64,000 bases of DNA from the NCBI GenBank assembly GCA_963839815.1, contig CAWIWF010000008.1:62001-126000 (forward strand), given 5' to 3'. Below, piece after piece: positions 25,237-34,439 of this stretch. The DNA is from JACVRM01 sp963839815. GTDB taxonomy: Bacteria > Actinomycetota > Thermoleophilia > Gaiellales > Gaiellaceae. The number at the start of each line of letters is the position of its first letter. Position 1 is the stretch's first letter. The notes under the pieces are model-generated. The model saw only the letters and a program-made list of their open reading frames with translations, was not told the DNA's origin and made no database searches. The position numbers were made by a program, and so were the translations under genes.

Positions 25237-26889
25237 GTGGGTCAGCTCAGGGCCGATGTGCTCGTGATCGGGGGCGGATCGACGGGCGCGGGGGTCGCGC
25301 GGGACGCGGCCATGCGCGGCCTCGAGACGGTCCTCGTGGAGCGCCGCGATCTCGCGGACGGCACCACCGGCCGCTTCCACGGGCTCCTGCACTCCGGCGG
25401 CCGCTACGTGGTCAAGGATCCCGACGCCGCCCGAGAGTGCGTTCCCGAGAACGCGATCCTGCGGCGCGTCGCAGCCGACTGCATCGAGGACACCGGCGGG
25501 CTGTTCGTGACCACGCCGGAGGACGACCCTGCCTACGCAGACCGCTTCGTCGCCGGCTGCCGGGAGACGGGCGTGCCCGTCGAGGAGATCCCCGCGGCCG
25601 AGGCGATCCGGCAGGAGCCGCGCCTCAACCCGGGCATCTCGCGTGCGTTCAGGGTTCCCGACGGCGCCATCGACCCGTGGAAGACGGTCTGGGCGAACGC
25701 GCGCTCGGCCCGGGAGCACGGGGCGCAGGTGCTGACCTACCACCGGGTGGTCGACCTGATCCGCCACAACGGCGGCGTGGCGGGCGCCGTCGTCCTCGAC
25801 GAGCACACGGGCGAGGAGCGGCGCATCGAGGCGGCGGTGACGGTCAACGCGTCCGGCGCCTGGGCGGGCCAGATCGCCGCCATGGCCGGCTGCGAGGTCC
25901 AGATCCAGCCCGGCAAGGGGATCATGATCGCGATGAACCACCGGCTGGTGCACACGGTGGTGAACCGCTGCAAGCTGCCGGCCGACGGGGACATCCTCGT
26001 CCCGATCCGCACCGTGTCGGTGATCGGCACCACCGACGTGCGCGTCCCCGATCCGGACGAGCTGCCGGTCACGCCCGACGAGGTCGAGGAGATGCTCGAC
26101 GAGGGCGAGATCCTCGTCCCGGGCTTCCGGCAGGCACGGGCGCTGCGCGTCTGGGCCGGCGTCCGCCCGCTGTTCCAGGAGACGAAGGACGCCGGCGACA
26201 CGCGGGACGTGACTCGCTCCCACGCGCTGCTCGACCACGCGAGGCGCGACGGTGTCGACGGCCTGCTCACGATCACGGGCGGCAAGACGACCACCTACCG
26301 GCTGATGGCCGAGGTGACGGTCGACGCCGCCTGCGAGAAGCTCGGGGTCGAGCGCGAGTGCCGAACGCACATCGAGCCGATGCCCGGCTCTGAGGACGAG
26401 CGCTTCTACTGGCTCGGGGCCCGGCTCGCCGCCCGCGAGCCGCACCCGCACGCCGAGCAGATCGTCTGCGAGTGCGAGCTGATCACGCGAACCCGGCTCG
26501 AGGAGGCGATGCGCCAGCGCGAGACCACGAGCCTCGACGACGTCCGGCGCACCGTCCGGCTCGGCATGGGTCCCTGCCAGGGCGGCTTCTGCATCTACCG
26601 CGCCGCCGGCATCCTCCAGGAGCTCGGCCGCCACGACCACGAGACTGCCAACCGGGCGCTGCTCGAGTTTCTCCAGGAGCGCTGGAAGGGCGTCTACCCG
26701 ATCCTCTACGGCGACCAGCTGCGTCAGGCGCGGCTCGACGAGTGGGTCTTCCGCGGCATCCTCGGCGTCGACCGGCTACCCGGGGCCGAGGCCGCTCGCA
26801 GCACCCCGCCCGGCGACGCGGAAGAGCCGGAGGTGGCGCCCGGGGCGGGCGCGGCAGCCCCGGTGGCGGCGGCACGGAGGCGCCGGTGA
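25237..26889 (+). CDS. glpA: anaerobic glycerol-3-phosphate dehydrogenase subunit A
   Basis: FAD-dependent catalytic subunit oxidising glycerol-3-phosphate to dihydroxyacetone phosphate; 550 aa. The dinucleotide-binding motif VIGGGSTGAGVARDAAMRG is near the N-terminus, followed by TTGRFHGLLHSGGRY and the TITGGKTTTYRLMAE block. A C-terminal BFD-like [2Fe-2S] region has CECELITRTR and GPCQGGFC. That extension and the following glpB and glpC identify GlpA rather than GlpD. The GTG start follows GATACT by 6 nt. Its TGA overlaps the glpB GTG by 4 bp. Confidence 0.95.
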   Translation: MGQLRADVLVIGGGSTGAGVARDAAMRGLETVLVERRDLADGTTGRFHGLLHSGGRYVVKDPDAARECVPENAILRRVAADCIEDTGGLFVTTPEDDPAYADRFVAGCRETGVPVEEIPAAEAIRQEPRLNPGISRAFRVPDGAIDPWKTVWANARSAREHGAQVLTYHRVVDLIRHNGGVAGAVVLDEHTGEERRIEAAVTVNASGAWAGQIAAMAGCEVQIQPGKGIMIAMNHRLVHTVVNRCKLPADGDILVPIRTVSVIGTTDVRVPDPDELPVTPDEVEEMLDEGEILVPGFRQARALRVWAGVRPLFQETKDAGDTRDVTRSHALLDHARRDGVDGLLTITGGKTTTYRLMAEVTVDAACEKLGVERECRTHIEPMPGSEDERFYWLGARLAAREPHPHAEQIVCECELITRTRLEEAMRQRETTSLDDVRRTVRLGMGPCQGGFCIYRAAGILQELGRHDHETANRALLEFLQERWKGVYPILYGDQLRQARLDEWVFRGILGVDRLPGAEAARSTPPGDAEEPEVAPGAGAAAPVAAARRRR

Positions 26890-28142
26890 TCGTCGAGGAC
26901 GTCGTCGTCGGCGCCGGCACCGCTGGGCTGGTCGCAGGCGTGCGGCTGGCGGAGGCGGGGCGGAGGGTCGCCGTGCTCGCAAAGGGCGTCGGAGCCACCC
27001 GGCTCGCGCCGGGGACGATCGACGTGCTGGGCTACTCCGAGGAGAGCGAGGTCGTCGAGCGGCCGCAGGCGGCGATCGACGACCTGCGGCGCACGCGCCC
27101 GACGCACCCCTACTCGCTTCTGCCCGCGGGCGCGATTGCCGAGTCGCTCGAGTGGCTCGCCCGAACGGCGCCCGGTCTCGCGTACACCGGCTCGGTCGAG
27201 CGCAACGTGCTGCTGCCGACCGCCGTCGGCGCCGTCCGCCCGACCGCGTTCGCGCCCGCCTCGATCGCCGCCGGCGACGTCGCCCGCGGCGGCCGCGTGC
27301 TCATCGTCGGCCTGGCGGGGCTCAAGGACTTCTACCCCCGCCTGGCGGCCGCCAACCTGGAGCACACGGCGCCGCAGCTCGCAGCCGTCGAGGCCGTCCA
27401 GTTGATCATCCCGCTCGGCGACGACGCCGATCCCGGCCCGCTCGGCTTTGCGCGCCGCTTCGAGCAGCCGCCGTTCCGGGATGCGGTCGTCCGCGCCCTC
27501 GAGCCGTGGCTCGCGCCCGGAACGCGCGTCGGCTTCCCGGCCGTGCTCGGGCTCGGCGGCGCGCCCGCGATTCGCGCCGAGCTGGAGCAGCGCCTCGACG
27601 CGGAGGTGTTCGAGATCCCGACGCTGCCGCCCTCGGCACCGGGTCTGCGGCTCTTCGAGGAGCTGCGCGGCGCGCTCCGCCAGGCGGGCGGCAGGCTCCT
27701 CGTCGGCGGGCCGGTCGTCGGCGCCGACACCGACGACGGCCGCGTCCTGCGGGTGTACGTCCAGGCTGCAGGGCGCCGAGTGGCCTACACGGCGGAGAAC
27801 GTCCTGCTCGCTACCGGCGGCTTCACCGCGGGCGGGCTCGAGCTCACCTCCGACGGCGAGGTGCGCGAGACGATCCTCGGCCTGCCGGTGTCCGGCGCTC
27901 CCGCCGGCCGGCCGCAGTTCGCCCCCGGCTACCTCGACCCACAGCCGCTCGCCCGCGCCGGCATCGCCGCCGACGAGTCGCTCCGGCCGGTGGACGGCGA
28001 CGGCGCTCCGCTCTACGACAACGTGCGTATCGCCGGCGCGCTGCTCGCGGGCGCCGAGCCCTGGCGCGAGGGCTCCGGGGAGGGCATCAGCGTCGCCACC
28101 GGCTACGCCGCCGCCGGCTCGATCCTGGACGGGGGCCCCTGA
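26886..28142 (+). CDS. glpB: anaerobic glycerol-3-phosphate dehydrogenase subunit B
   Basis: Second flavoprotein subunit of the GlpABC complex, passing electrons from GlpA to GlpC; 418 aa. FAD/NAD-binding motif VVVGAGTAGLVAGVRLAEAG at residues 6-25, then APGTIDVLGY, VLIVGLAGLKDFYPRLAA and the C-terminal VLLATGGFTAGGLEL and ISVATGYAAAGSIL segments. The GTG start overlaps glpA by 4 bp, and the last base of its stop is the first base of glpC, so the three genes are tightly coupled. Confidence 0.94.
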   Translation: MIVEDVVVGAGTAGLVAGVRLAEAGRRVAVLAKGVGATRLAPGTIDVLGYSEESEVVERPQAAIDDLRRTRPTHPYSLLPAGAIAESLEWLARTAPGLAYTGSVERNVLLPTAVGAVRPTAFAPASIAAGDVARGGRVLIVGLAGLKDFYPRLAAANLEHTAPQLAAVEAVQLIIPLGDDADPGPLGFARRFEQPPFRDAVVRALEPWLAPGTRVGFPAVLGLGGAPAIRAELEQRLDAEVFEIPTLPPSAPGLRLFEELRGALRQAGGRLLVGGPVVGADTDDGRVLRVYVQAAGRRVAYTAENVLLATGGFTAGGLELTSDGEVRETILGLPVSGAPAGRPQFAPGYLDPQPLARAGIAADESLRPVDGDGAPLYDNVRIAGALLAGAEPWREGSGEGISVATGYAAAGSILDGGP

Positions 28143-29398
28143 TGGAGCTGGCTCGCGCCTCCCTCGACCACTGCGTCAAGTGCACGATTTGCGAGACGGC
28201 CTGCCCCTACTCGGCAGCGACGCCGCTCTTCCCCGGTCCGAAGTACGTCGGCCCGCAGGCCGAGCGCTATCGCGGCACCGGCGACGTGATCGCGGATGTC
28301 TCGGTCGACCTCTGCTCGGGCTGCGGCATCTGCACCCAGGTGTGCCCGCACGGCGTCCTGGTCGCGGAGATCAACTCCCAGGCTCGCGCGGCGATGTGGG
28401 AGGAGCGCGGCATCCCGCTCCGCAACAAGCTGATCGCCCGGCCGACGCTGCTCGGCAAGCTGGGGACGCCGATCGCGCCGATCGCCAACCTGACCACGCG
28501 CAACCGCCTCTTTCGCCGCCTGCTGCACGCGACGCTCGGCATCCACCGCGACGCGCCGCTGCCGCGCTGGGCCGGCCGCACCTTCCAGGCGTGGGCCCGC
28601 CACCACCGGGCGCCCGAGACCGACCGCGCCGTCGTCTACTTCCACGCCTGCGCGACGAACTACTACGAGCCGGCCGTCGGCGAGTACGTGGTCAAGGTGC
28701 TCGAGCACAACGGCATCCGCGCGATCGTCCCCCCGCAGGGGTGCTGCGGCCTGCCGCTGCAGTCGAACGGCGACTTCGAGTCCGCCCGCCGCTCCGTGCG
28801 CGCGCTGGCGGCGAGGCTGGCCCCGTACGCGCGCGAGGGGTACGACATCGTCACCAACTCGACGAGCTGCGGGCTGATGCTGAAGCGCGAGGCACGGGAG
28901 ATCCTCGAGGTCGAGGACGACGACGTGCGGATCGTCAGCGAGCGCACCTATGACCTGCTCGAGTACCTGCTGGCCCTGCACGAGCGAGGCGAGCTCCGCA
29001 CCGACTTCCAGCCGCTCGAGGCCGAGGTGCCCTACCACGCCCCCTGCCAGCAGCGCGGGCACGGCATTGGCAAGCCGGCGCTCGACCTGCTCGCGCTCGT
29101 GCCGGGACTGCGCGTGATCGACCTGGACGCCGACTGCTGCGGCATCGCCGGCACCTACGGGCTCAAGAAGGAGAAGTACGAGATCGGCATGACCGTCGGG
29201 AAGCCGCTCTTCGAGCAGGTCGGCCAGCTTGCGCCGGAGCTGACCGCCTGCGACTCGGAGACCTGCCGCTGGCAGATCGCGCACGCCACCGGGGTCCCCT
29301 CCGTGCACCCGGTCGAGCTCCTGTACCGCGCGTACGGCCTCGGGGACGGGGCCTCGACGGCCCCGTCCCCGAGCGGGTCTGTCCCCAGCGGGGACTGA
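28142..29398 (+). CDS. glpC: anaerobic glycerol-3-phosphate dehydrogenase subunit C
   Basis: Membrane-associated iron-sulfur subunit that delivers electrons to the quinone pool; 418 aa. Two [4Fe-4S] motifs lie near the N-terminus (CVKCTICETACP and CSGCGICTQVCP), and two Cys-rich CCG domains follow (GCCGLPLQSNGDF and DCCGIAGTYGLKKEKYEIG). The last dozen residues (TAPSPSGSVPSGD) and the stop codon are encoded by the first unit of the downstream repeat array, so the original C-terminus was probably replaced. The ferredoxin and CCG parts are intact. Confidence 0.94.
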   Translation: MELARASLDHCVKCTICETACPYSAATPLFPGPKYVGPQAERYRGTGDVIADVSVDLCSGCGICTQVCPHGVLVAEINSQARAAMWEERGIPLRNKLIARPTLLGKLGTPIAPIANLTTRNRLFRRLLHATLGIHRDAPLPRWAGRTFQAWARHHRAPETDRAVVYFHACATNYYEPAVGEYVVKVLEHNGIRAIVPPQGCCGLPLQSNGDFESARRSVRALAARLAPYAREGYDIVTNSTSCGLMLKREAREILEVEDDDVRIVSERTYDLLEYLLALHERGELRTDFQPLEAEVPYHAPCQQRGHGIGKPALDLLALVPGLRVIDLDADCCGIAGTYGLKKEKYEIGMTVGKPLFEQVGQLAPELTACDSETCRWQIAHATGVPSVHPVELLYRAYGLGDGASTAPSPSGSVPSGD

Positions 29399-29745
29399 CC
29401 CGATGCGCGGGTGGGCGGCGGCGGATTCGTTCAGCGCGGGGAGGCCGCGCCCAGTGTGGTCTGGTCGAGGGCCCCGTCCCCGAGCGGGTCTGTCCCCAGC
29501 GGGGACTGACCCGATGCGCGGGTGGGCGGCGGCGGATTCGTGCAGCGCGGGGAGGCCGCGCCCAGTGTGGTCTGGTCGAGGGCCCCGGCCCCGAGCGGGT
29601 CTGTCCCCAGCGGGGACTGACCCGATGCGCGGGTGGGCGGCGGCGGATTCGTTCAGCGCGGGGAGGCCGCGCCCAGTGTGGTCTGGTCGAGGGCCCCGGC
29701 CCCGAGCGGGTCTGTCCCCAGCGGGGACTGACCCGATGCGCGGGC
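29355..29745. repeat. 111-bp tandem repeat array carrying hairpin B
   Basis: Three near-identical 111-bp units bounded by four hairpins at 29376, 29487, 29598 and 29709, each with arms GGTCTGTCCCC and GGGGACTGACC around AGC. Only a few substitutions distinguish the units (for example CCGTCCCC versus CCGGCCCC), so amplification is recent. Because 111 is divisible by 3, a frame stays open through the array on the forward strand (37-residue repeats from the ATG at 29403) and others on the reverse strand. It overlaps the end of glpC and fills the gap before dhaM. Confidence 0.9.
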
Positions 29746-29836
29746 GGGCGGAGGCGCCGGACTCGATCGCCGCGCAGACGTCCCGCCCGGACAGCTTCGA
29801 TCGCAGGCGCGTCGGCTCGCTTCGTACCATCGTGCC

Positions 29837-32332
29837 GTGGTAGGCATCGTCGTCGTCTCGCACAGCGCCACGCTGGCCGAAGGCGTGGCCGAGCTGGCGC
29901 GGGGAATGGCCGGCGAGGACGTGGCGATCGAGACGGCAGGCGGACTCGAGCCGCCGGAGGAGGCGCTCGGCACGGATGCGACCCGGGTGGCGGCCGCGAT
30001 CGAGCGCGCCGACTCGGGCGCGGGCGTGGTCGTGCTCATGGATCTCGGCAGCGCGGTGCTGTCCGCCGAGCTGGCGCTCGACCTGATCGACCAGACGCTG
30101 CGCGAGCGCGTGCTGTTGACCGCGGCGCCGCTCGTCGAGGGCGCGGTGGCGGCGGTCGTGACCGCCCGCGCCGGCGGCTCGCCGGCGGACGTCGCGCGCG
30201 AGGCGGAGGCCGGGCTCGGCGCCAAGACGGCGCAGCTCGAGCCGGCCGGCTCCCAGTCGGAGGCCCCGGCGGCGTCGGAGGGTGGAGAGGAGGGGGTGAC
30301 GGCCACGCTGCCCGTGACGAATCCGCTCGGCCTCCACGCCCGCCCGGCCGCCCGCTTCGTCGCCACCGCGTCCGCCTTCGAGGCGCAGGTGCGGGTCACG
30401 AACGCCACCACCGGCCGTGGCCCCGCCGACGCCCGCAGCCTGAGCGCGGTCGCCGGCCTCGGCGTCCGCCAGGGGCACGAGCTGCTCGTGACCGCCGCCG
30501 GCCCGCAGGCGGACGCAGTTCTGCAGGCGCTCGCCGGCCTGGCGAGCCGCGGCTTCGACGACGACGACGCGGTAGCGCCCCCGCCGGCGTCCGCCGTGCC
30601 GACGGGGCAGGCGGAGGCCGGCGTGCTGGCCGGCCTGCCCGCGGCCGGCGGTGTCGCCGTCGGCCCGCTGCGCCGGCTGCGCCTGCCGGAGGTGACGATT
30701 CCCGACGACGGTGCCGCCGACGGTGAGGAGCGGCGGCTCGAGGAGGCTCGGGCGGAGGTGGCGACGGCGCTCGCGCGCACCCGGGCGGCGGTCGTGGCGC
30801 GGGCAGGGGAGGGCGAGGCGGCGATCTTCGACGCCCACCGCCTGCTGCTCGACGATCCAGAGCTGGTCGGCGAGGCACGGCGCGCGATCGCCGAGGACGG
30901 CCGCAACGCCGCGGCGGCCTTCGCGCGGGTGACGGAGCGCGCGGCGGCCGCCTGGCGCGAGCTCGACGACGAGTACCTGCGCGCGCGGGCCGCCGACGTC
31001 GAGGCGGTCGGCGACCAGGTGGTGCGCGCCCTGCTCGGCGTCGAAGCCACGCCGGAGCTCGCCGGCGAGGGGATCGTCGTCGCGCGCGACCTCACGCCGG
31101 CCCAGACGGCGGCACTCGACCCCGGGCTCGTGCTCGGCATCGCCACCGCGACCGGGGCGCCGACCTCGCACAGCGCCATCCTGGCCCGCTCACTGGGCAT
31201 CCCCGCGGTCGTCGCCCTCGGCGACGGGCTGCTCGAGCTCGACGAGGGCACGACCGCCGTGCTCGACGGCGACGCCGGCACTCTGCGGCCCGATCCTGAG
31301 CCGGCGGAGCTGCAGGCGGCGTCCGAGCGCGCGGAGCAGCAGCGCAAACGCGCGGACGCGGCGCGCGAGCGGGCCGCCGAGCCTGCGCGGACGAGCGACG
31401 GCGTCACCGTCGAGGTGGTGGCGAACGTCGGCTCGCTCGCCGACGCCCATGCCGCCGCGGCCGCCGGAGCGGACGGCGTCGGCCTCCTCCGCAGCGAGTT
31501 CGTGTTCCTGGGCCGCTCGACGCTGCCCGACGAGGAGGAGCAGGTCACCGCGTACCGCGAGATCGCCGCCGCGCTCGGCGGCCGGCCGGTGGTGCTGCGG
31601 ACGCTCGACGTGGGCGCCGACAAGCCGCTGCCGTTCCTGCGCCAACCGCCGGAGGAGAACCCGTTCCTCGGCCGCCGCGGCCTGCGGCTCGGGCTCGCGC
31701 TGCCCGACGTGCTTCGCGCCCAGCTCCGCGCCGTGCTGCGGGTGGCCGCGGAGCTGCCGCTCGCCGTCATGTTCCCGATGGTCTCGACGCTCGACGAGCT
31801 GCGCCGGGCACGTGAGATCCTCGGCGAGGCGGAGGCCGAGCTGCGCGACCGCGGCGAGCCGCTGCCGGACGGCCTCCGCGTCGGGATGATGGTGGAGGTG
31901 CCGGCGGCGGCGTTGACGGCGACCGCGTTCGCGTCCGAGGTGGACTTCTTCTCGCTCGGCACCAACGACCTGACGCAGTACGTGCTGGCGGCCGAGCGCG
32001 GCAACGAGCACGTCGCCGGGCTCGCGGACGGTCTCCACCCGGCCGTCCTGCGCCTGGTCGGAGAGGTTGCCGCCGCCGGCGAGCAGGGCGGCGCAGCGGT
32101 GCACGTCTGCGGCGAGCTGGCCGGCGACCCCGACGCGGTGCCGCTGTTGCTCGGACTCGGAGTGCACGAGCTGAGCGTGGCGCCACCGCTCGTGCCGGCC
32201 GTGAAGGAGCGCGTCCGCGCGACGAGCCGCGAGGAAGCGCGCGTGCTGGCGGCGCGGGCCCTCGAGCTCGCTACCGCCGCCGAGGTGCGCGCCCTTGTCC
32301 GCGACGAGCTGTCCGTCGCGGGGCAGGTCTGA
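29837..32332 (+). CDS. dhaM: DhaM: EIIA-Dha / HPr / full-length Enzyme I fusion phosphotransferase
   Basis: Phosphoryl donor of the dihydroxyacetone kinase, 831 aa. Residues 1-130 are an EIIA-Dha (mannose-type) domain with active His9 in VVSHSATLAEGV. Residues 150-240 are HPr with His167 in NPLGLHARPAA. The rest is Enzyme I, with phospho-His445 in TGAPTSHSAILARSLGIPAV and a complete PEP-binding barrel (LRSEFVFLGR, LGTNDLTQYVLAAERGNEH, HVCGELAGDP). E. coli DhaM carries only a truncated Enzyme I; here it looks whole, so the protein could phosphorylate DhaL-ADP directly from PEP. The GTG start follows TACCAT by 6 nt. Confidence 0.95.
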   Translation: MVGIVVVSHSATLAEGVAELARGMAGEDVAIETAGGLEPPEEALGTDATRVAAAIERADSGAGVVVLMDLGSAVLSAELALDLIDQTLRERVLLTAAPLVEGAVAAVVTARAGGSPADVAREAEAGLGAKTAQLEPAGSQSEAPAASEGGEEGVTATLPVTNPLGLHARPAARFVATASAFEAQVRVTNATTGRGPADARSLSAVAGLGVRQGHELLVTAAGPQADAVLQALAGLASRGFDDDDAVAPPPASAVPTGQAEAGVLAGLPAAGGVAVGPLRRLRLPEVTIPDDGAADGEERRLEEARAEVATALARTRAAVVARAGEGEAAIFDAHRLLLDDPELVGEARRAIAEDGRNAAAAFARVTERAAAAWRELDDEYLRARAADVEAVGDQVVRALLGVEATPELAGEGIVVARDLTPAQTAALDPGLVLGIATATGAPTSHSAILARSLGIPAVVALGDGLLELDEGTTAVLDGDAGTLRPDPEPAELQAASERAEQQRKRADAARERAAEPARTSDGVTVEVVANVGSLADAHAAAAAGADGVGLLRSEFVFLGRSTLPDEEEQVTAYREIAAALGGRPVVLRTLDVGADKPLPFLRQPPEENPFLGRRGLRLGLALPDVLRAQLRAVLRVAAELPLAVMFPMVSTLDELRRAREILGEAEAELRDRGEPLPDGLRVGMMVEVPAAALTATAFASEVDFFSLGTNDLTQYVLAAERGNEHVAGLADGLHPAVLRLVGEVAAAGEQGGAAVHVCGELAGDPDAVPLLLGLGVHELSVAPPLVPAVKERVRATSREEARVLAARALELATAAEVRALVRDELSVAGQV

Positions 32333-32357
32333 GGGCGGCGCGGGAGAATCGCAGAGC

Positions 32358-32921
32358 GTGACCGGGGCTACCTTCCTGCACCGGCTGACCTCGGCCCGGA
32401 TCGTCCTCGTCCCGGTCGTGATGGCGCTCGTGCTCGCCGACGACGGTGACGGCGACGGTTTAGCCGTCGCTGCCGGCATCGTCTTCGCGGTGGCGGCCTC
32501 GACCGACTTCGTCGACGGCTACCTGGCACGCCGCTGGCAGGTCGAGACCAAGCTCGGCTCGTTCCTCGACACCACCGCCGACAAGCTGCTCGTCACGGGC
32601 GGCCTGATCGCGCTCGTCGCCGTCGAGCACGCCTCCGCCTGGATCGCGGCGCTGATCATCGCCCGCGAGCTCGTCATCCTCGCCCTGCGCGGGGTCGTCG
32701 CCGCCGAGGGCAGGCATCTGGAGCCCTCCTTCTGGGGCAAGGCGAAGACGAACGTCCAGTTCCTGGCGATCCTGCTCGCGATCGTCCGCTTCGGCGACCC
32801 GGTCGGCCCGCTGTACCTGGACGAGTGGGTGATGATCGCGGCGGCGGTGATCACCGTCCTCTCGGCGGTCGAGTACCTGGCCCGCTTCGGCTCCGCGCTG
32901 ACGTCAGCCGGCAGCCGCTGA
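32358..32921 (+). CDS. pgsA: CDP-diacylglycerol-glycerol-3-phosphate 3-phosphatidyltransferase
   Basis: Integral membrane enzyme of phosphatidylglycerol synthesis using CDP-diacylglycerol and glycerol-3-phosphate; 187 aa with about five hydrophobic segments. The CDP-alcohol phosphotransferase motif is exact: DFVDGYLAR, eight residues, G, then D and D in SFLDTTADK. RELVILALRG and GKAKTNVQFLAI are also family-like. The GTG start at 32358 places the first helix (LTSARIVLVPVVMAL) at residue 7. It lies 25 bp after dhaM; glycerol-3-phosphate as shared substrate may explain the proximity, though this is inference. PgsA2-type relatives cannot be excluded. Confidence 0.88.
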   Translation: MTGATFLHRLTSARIVLVPVVMALVLADDGDGDGLAVAAGIVFAVAASTDFVDGYLARRWQVETKLGSFLDTTADKLLVTGGLIALVAVEHASAWIAALIIARELVILALRGVVAAEGRHLEPSFWGKAKTNVQFLAILLAIVRFGDPVGPLYLDEWVMIAAAVITVLSAVEYLARFGSALTSAGSR

Positions 32922-32971
32922 GGGCCGTCCGGGGGGCGACAGCCTCCAGCGGCAGGGCTACCATGCGGCGG

Positions 32972-34429
32972 ATGCCCGGGCTGCGCCTCCTGCTCATCGC
33001 CGTGGCCGCGCTCCTGCTCGCGGGCTGCGGCGGGGACGAGAGCTCGACCACGGCCGCGGTCGGCGCGCCGGAGTCGGCCGCTGTCGCGCCCGCGGACGTC
33101 GCCTTCTACGTCTCGGTTGACACCGATTTCGCCGGCGAGCAGTGGCAGCGAGTGAATGCCCTCGTCGACAAGTTCCCGTCCGGCGACGAGCTCGGCCAGG
33201 AGTTTCGAGATTCGCTCGCCGAGGACGACGTCGACTGGGATCGCGACCTGAAGCCGGCGCTCGGCCCCGAGGTCGCCTTCATGGGCTGGCAGCTGGACGG
33301 AGAGGCGCAGTTCGTGATGGTGACCCGGTCGCCGCAGCCCGCCGAGCTGCGCGCGCTGCTCGCCAAGAGCGACGATCCGGTGGTCACGAGCGAGGTCGGC
33401 GGCTGGACGGTGGCGGCCGAGCGCCAGGCGGACATCGACCGCTTCACGAGCGGCCAGGGGTCGGCAAAGCTCGAGGGGCAGCAGGCGTTCAAGGACGGGC
33501 TCGCCGAGGTCGGCGAGGACGCGCTCGCGATCGCCTACGTCGGCGGCCCGGAGCTGCAACGGGCGATCGACGAGGGCACCGCCGGCGAGGGCCTGCCACC
33601 CGGGCTTACGGGCGGCTTCGGCTCGCTCCAGGCGATCGTTCTCGGCACGAGCGCCGAGTCGGACGGCGTGCGTTTCGGCGCCGTGCTCGATACGGACGGT
33701 GGCCCCGAGCAGGAGCCGTACTCGCCGAGCCTCGACGAGGTCGTGCCTGCGAGGCCGATCCTCTTCGTCTCGTCGCGCAACCTCGAGGAGGGGGGCCGCA
33801 CGGCGCTCGCCGAGGCAGCGAAGCAGCCGACCTTCCAGCAACAGCGCTCCCAGCTCGAGAAGCTCGTCGGACTCTCGCTGGAGGACGACATCCTGCCGCT
33901 CCTCGGCGGCGAGATCGCGATCGCCGTGTACAGCGGTGCCAGCGGCCAGCTGCCGGTGACGATCGACCTCCTGCTCGAGGTCGATGACGAGGACGAGGCC
34001 CGGCGGGTGATGGACCGGCTCGGCGCGCTGGCGGAGCTGGGGGCAGGAGGCCGGGCGCTCGAGACCAAGGTCGGAGAGCTGGACGCCACCGAGCTGCAGA
34101 TCCAGGGCATGTCGATCGTCTGGGCCGTGGCGGACGGCAGGCTGATGATCACCACCGGCCGCGAGGCGCTCGAGGCGCTGCAGGCGGGCACGCCCCGCCT
34201 CGCCGACGACGAGGCGTACACCGCCGCGCTCGACCGGGCGGAGGCTCCCGACGAGGTGATCGGCCTCGTCTACTCGGATCTCGAGGCGCTGGTGCCGCTG
34301 GCACTGGGCTTCGCCGGCGGCCTCGACCCCGAGGTGCGCGCCAATCTCGAGCCGTTGCGCTCGGCGCTCCTGTTCGGCACGGCCGACGGCGACGATGTCA
34401 CCGTCTCCGGTTTCGTCGGCATCGACTAG
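32972..34429 (+). CDS. DUF3352-family lipoprotein
   Basis: Predicted exported lipoprotein of 485 aa, function unknown. A signal peptide ends in the lipobox LLLAGC, to be processed by Lgt and signal peptidase II. The mature part has the DUF3352 pattern: VAFYVSVDTDFAGEQWQRV near the start, VAFMGWQLDG, then repeated LLLEVDDEDEARRVMDRL and LMITTGREALEAL segments. The ATG at 32972 is preferred over the one at 32963 because TACCAT (32959-32964) fits a -10 box for a leaderless message at 32972. It lies directly before metK. Confidence 0.85.
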   Translation: MPGLRLLLIAVAALLLAGCGGDESSTTAAVGAPESAAVAPADVAFYVSVDTDFAGEQWQRVNALVDKFPSGDELGQEFRDSLAEDDVDWDRDLKPALGPEVAFMGWQLDGEAQFVMVTRSPQPAELRALLAKSDDPVVTSEVGGWTVAAERQADIDRFTSGQGSAKLEGQQAFKDGLAEVGEDALAIAYVGGPELQRAIDEGTAGEGLPPGLTGGFGSLQAIVLGTSAESDGVRFGAVLDTDGGPEQEPYSPSLDEVVPARPILFVSSRNLEEGGRTALAEAAKQPTFQQQRSQLEKLVGLSLEDDILPLLGGEIAIAVYSGASGQLPVTIDLLLEVDDEDEARRVMDRLGALAELGAGGRALETKVGELDATELQIQGMSIVWAVADGRLMITTGREALEALQAGTPRLADDEAYTAALDRAEAPDEVIGLVYSDLEALVPLALGFAGGLDPEVRANLEPLRSALLFGTADGDDVTVSGFVGID

Positions 34430-34439
34430 CGTTCCGGCC

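Noticed and set aside
29355..29745. CRISPR array
   Set aside because: Units are contiguous 111-bp tandem copies without variable spacers, and no cas genes are present.
29403..29843. 146-codon frame made of 37-residue repeats
   Set aside because: Created by the tandem array; no ribosome binding site and no relation to any known repeat protein. Kept as a note in the repeat entry rather than as a gene.
28103..31171. 1022-codon reverse-strand frame across glpC and dhaM
   Set aside because: Antisense shadow. It runs unchanged through the 111-bp repeat array only because the unit length is divisible by three; glpC and dhaM are unambiguous on the other strand.
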